Shown piece by piece: positions 61,734 through 64,000 of a stretch of DNA of 64,000 nucleotides. Origin of the DNA: Aestuariivivens insulae (GTDB lineage Bacteria; Bacteroidota; Bacteroidia; Flavobacteriales; Flavobacteriaceae); assembly GCF_022662195.1 (NCBI RefSeq), contig NZ_JAKMCS010000016.1, positions 1-64,000 of the forward strand, read 5' to 3'. Each line of letters opens with the position of its first letter. The stretch's first letter is position 1. The notes below the pieces were generated by a model that saw only the letters and a program-made list of their open reading frames with translations, was not told the DNA's origin and did not search any database. The translations under genes and the position numbers were made by a program.

Positions 61734-64000
61734 TGGATTTGGAGCAATTAAATGACTTATTGAAGGCTCACGAAATAGAGTTAGTAATCGGTCTGGAAAC
61801 CCACATTCGATTAAATACAAAAACCAAATTATTCTGTTCCTGTCCCAATGAAGAAACAGAAACTCCAAACACCAATATTTGTTCGGTCTGTACCGGTCAA
61901 ATGGGCGTTCTCCCTGCCGTAAACAAAGAAGCAGTAAAGAAAGCCATTTACTTTGGTAAAGCGGTAAAATCGACTTTTGAGAACGATGTGATTTCCTGGG
62001 ACAGAAAACATTATGAATACCCAGACAACCCTAAGAACATTCAAATTACACAGTTCCACAACCCCGTCATTCCAGATGGTCAGGTATCCTGCTTTAGAAA
62101 TGACGGATCTGAGTTTACCGTTAATTTAACGCAAGTTCATATTGAAGAAGATGCAGCCAAGCTCATGCATGAAAGAAACATATCTTTGGTGGATTTTAAC
62201 AAGGCTGGAGTACCCTTAATTGAAATTGTCACCGAACCCTGCATCCACCATATAGAAGATGCTTCAACATATGCCCAGTATTTACAGCGTATTGTTCAGA
62301 ATTTAAAGATTTCTGAAGCCAACCTCGAAAAAGGTGAATTTAAAAGTGATGTTTCGGTTTCCCTACGTAAAAAACGCAGTTACGGCTTAAATCCACGTAC
62401 CGAGATTAAAAACCTCAACTCGTTTAAATTCATGACCGAAGCCTTAAAAGAAGAGGTTGAAAAACAATTGAACTATTATATAGAGCACAAAACGTTTAGG
62501 CCCGACCAAACCACCGTGCTTTTCGACGCCGATTTAAAACAAACCAAAACCATGCGTAAAAAGGAGTTTGAAGCAGATTATCGCTTTATCTCCGAACCAG
62601 ACCTACCGTTTGTAAACATTAAAGACGTTGTAGAATCGATTGATGTTGATACTAGTACTTTGCCTTATGCCGTAGAACGCATTTTAATAAAAGGAGGCGT
62701 TTTACCCCAAGATGCTAAGTTTTTTACAGGCGATTCGTTACGCTCTGAAACCTTTGTGGCTATTAATAATGTGATCAAGGAACCTTCGTTTGTTGCCAAA
62801 ACCTTGACCAATAACATTAAGCCAGAAGACTATTCAAAAATTGAAAACGTTTCAGATTTTATAGATATATTTTCATTATTCAAAGATGAAAAAGTAACAG
62901 CTGTACTAGCCCAAAATGCCATTGCTTCGTTACTGGCCGATCCTAAATTCGATTACAACTCGTATTTCGAGGCCAATACCATTTCAGAAGAAAAAATACA
63001 GGACGCCATACAGCAGGTTATTATACAAAATGAAGCCATTGCTAACGATATAAAAGCCGGAAACCAAGGTAAGGCAGGTATTTTAGTTGGTAAAGTTATT
63101 GCCATTATTGGTAAGGGCGCCTCTGGAAAGGTTATTCGCGAAGGCATCTTAAAAGCCTGTGCCGTTGGACAAACAACAGCATCTGCTACTTTAGCACCAA
63201 CCAAACCGGAAACAACAAATGTCAGGCTGAGCGCAGTCGAAGCCCAACAAACAACAAAAAAGGAGGAAGAAAAGCTGCCAGAGATTCCAATTGTTATAAA
63301 AGACACTTATCGCACCCACAAAGCCTCACAGTTATCGGAAGATTCTATTTCCGAAAAAGTAACGTTGGCAGGCTGGGTATCCAGTGTTCGTGACCATGGC
63401 GAGCTTATCTTTATCGATTTAAGGGATTCCAGTCATGAAATTTTCCAAGTACGCCTAAGCAGGGAATCGTTCCCTAACCTTGACGAATTGGTGAAACTAA
63501 AACCCGAATCGGTTATTACGGTTACCGGTGAAGTTGTGCAACGCCATATTGATGATTATAACCCAGCACTTAGAACGGGAACTATTGAATTGGAGACTTC
63601 TGAACTGGATATTCTTAACCTGTCCAGAACCCTGCCTTTTGAAATAAAGCGCGCCCATAAAACGAACGAAACGGTACGTTTCCAGCACAAGTATTTAGAC
63701 CATAGAAATAACGATGTGCGTCGTGCCATAATAAACCGACACAAGGTCATAAAATTGATACGCGATATCTTGGACGAGCAGGAATTTCTTGAAGTAGAAA
63801 CTCCAATCCTTACAGCGGGAACCGATGAAGGCGCCAGGGAATTTATAGTACCTACCCGTAAAAAAGCCGGTTCTTTCTATACTTTGCCACAGGCACCTCA
63901 ACAGTTTAAGCAAATTCTAATGGTTAGTGGTTATGAAAAATATTTCCAGATAGCACGCTGTTTTAGGGACGAAGATTCCCGTGGCGATAGGCAACCAGAG
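61733..64000 (+). CDS. gatB-aspS: GatB-aspartyl-tRNA synthetase fusion, 3' end beyond the window
   Basis: One open frame of at least 756 codons with no stop. Residues 1-~485: GatB, with GLETHIRLNT, zinc cysteines C35, C37, C50, C53, WDRKHYEYPDNPKN, HIEEDAAKLMHE, DFNKAGVPLIEIV, DYRFISEPDLP and the helical and YqeY-like tail domains. Residues ~486-523: Thr/Glu/Lys-rich linker containing a genomic repeat. From 524: AspRS, with YRTHKASQL, OB-fold GWVSSVRDHGELIFIDLRD, FLEVETPILT and motif 2 FRDED. His555 in RDHG is the residue type linked to non-discriminating AspRS. The product would make Asp-tRNA and amidate it in one complex. The C-terminal part of AspRS is outside the window. Confidence 0.93.
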   Translation, partial: MDLEQLNDLLKAHEIELVIGLETHIRLNTKTKLFCSCPNEETETPNTNICSVCTGQMGVLPAVNKEAVKKAIYFGKAVKSTFENDVISWDRKHYEYPDNPKNIQITQFHNPVIPDGQVSCFRNDGSEFTVNLTQVHIEEDAAKLMHERNISLVDFNKAGVPLIEIVTEPCIHHIEDASTYAQYLQRIVQNLKISEANLEKGEFKSDVSVSLRKKRSYGLNPRTEIKNLNSFKFMTEALKEEVEKQLNYYIEHKTFRPDQTTVLFDADLKQTKTMRKKEFEADYRFISEPDLPFVNIKDVVESIDVDTSTLPYAVERILIKGGVLPQDAKFFTGDSLRSETFVAINNVIKEPSFVAKTLTNNIKPEDYSKIENVSDFIDIFSLFKDEKVTAVLAQNAIASLLADPKFDYNSYFEANTISEEKIQDAIQQVIIQNEAIANDIKAGNQGKAGILVGKVIAIIGKGASGKVIREGILKACAVGQTTASATLAPTKPETTNVRLSAVEAQQTTKKEEEKLPEIPIVIKDTYRTHKASQLSEDSISEKVTLAGWVSSVRDHGELIFIDLRDSSHEIFQVRLSRESFPNLDELVKLKPESVITVTGEVVQRHIDDYNPALRTGTIELETSELDILNLSRTLPFEIKRAHKTNETVRFQHKYLDHRNNDVRRAIINRHKVIKLIRDILDEQEFLEVETPILTAGTDEGAREFIVPTRKKAGSFYTLPQAPQQFKQILMVSGYEKYFQIARCFRDEDSRGDRQPE
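63221..63245. repeat. Palindromic repeat core inside the gatB-aspS linker
   Basis: CTGAGCGCAGTCGAAG is the canonical core of the repeat found between genes at 6.0, 19.2, 31.1, 41.0 and 43.9 kb. Here it is in frame and encodes L-S-A-V-E in the linker between the two enzymes. Confidence 0.7.

Overview
The window looks like a chromosomal segment of a member of the Flavobacteriaceae (Bacteroidota). The pointers are low G+C, a gldI gliding-motility gene, a fused secDF, two-subunit methylmalonyl-CoA mutase genes, an ECF sigma/FecR/TonB-receptor cassette, DUF families typical of the phylum, and TAnnTTTG-type -7 promoter elements instead of classical -10 boxes. Function calls are by eye from translated sequence; no database search was run.

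Layout. (1) 1-6.0 kb is an accreted accessory region. It holds the edge of an IS3-family element that truncates an MFS transporter, a decayed IS200/IS605 transposase, and two homologous tyrosine recombinases (one frameshifted, one intact). Each recombinase lies next to partial copies of tRNA-Leu and tRNA-Met 3' halves, which look like attachment-site scars of successive integrative elements. An intact tRNA-Pro marks the right border. (2) 6.2-11.4 kb: udk, divIC/ftsB-like, mutA, a small lipoprotein gene and mutB in one operon, then a convergent M16 peptidase gene. (3) 14.4-23.2 kb: parA-parB-DUF5683-dapB, lepB, a WbqC-like gene, DUF6122, a histidine kinase/response regulator pair and an EEP phosphatase. 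(4) 23.3-31.7 kb: two coupled rhomboid proteases, mutL, two paralogous small membrane proteins, ribH, a TPR protein, recF, a DUF721 gene, a cold-shock gene and ndk. (5) 31.9-37.5 kb: nrnA, gldI, a cyclophilin-FKBP fusion, lgt, DUF192 and a sulfatase. (6) 37.8-45.2 kb: secDF, a small SecD-like membrane protein, coiled-coil exported proteins, mdh and a DUF6588 gene. (7) 45.3-52.1 kb: an ECF sigma factor, FecR anti-sigma factor and STN-type TonB receptor, facing a divergent run of an internally duplicated lipoprotein, a metallopeptidase lipoprotein and a beta-barrel. (8) 52.2-56.3 kb: a four-gene redox/deacetylase operon divergent from an AraC regulator. (9) 57-64 kb: a His/Tyr-rich exported protein, gyrB, a small unknown gene, gatA and a gatB-aspS fusion that runs off the right edge.

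Most interesting points. A two-part motif, CGTAGGGT-N14-G(T/G)GTCT(T/A)A, occurs three times with identical spacing: before fecR-TonB receptor, before the duplicated lipoprotein gene and before the His/Tyr-rich protein gene. It is a strong candidate for the promoter read by the local ECF sigma factor and defines a small cell-envelope regulon. GatB and aspartyl-tRNA synthetase are encoded as one polypeptide, and the linker carries an in-frame copy of a palindromic repeat found elsewhere only between genes. The left 6 kb records repeated integration at tRNA genes. A MITE-like repeat with ATGACAAAAAT ends occurs at 37.5 kb and, duplicated together with the 3' tail of the araC gene, at 56.3 kb.
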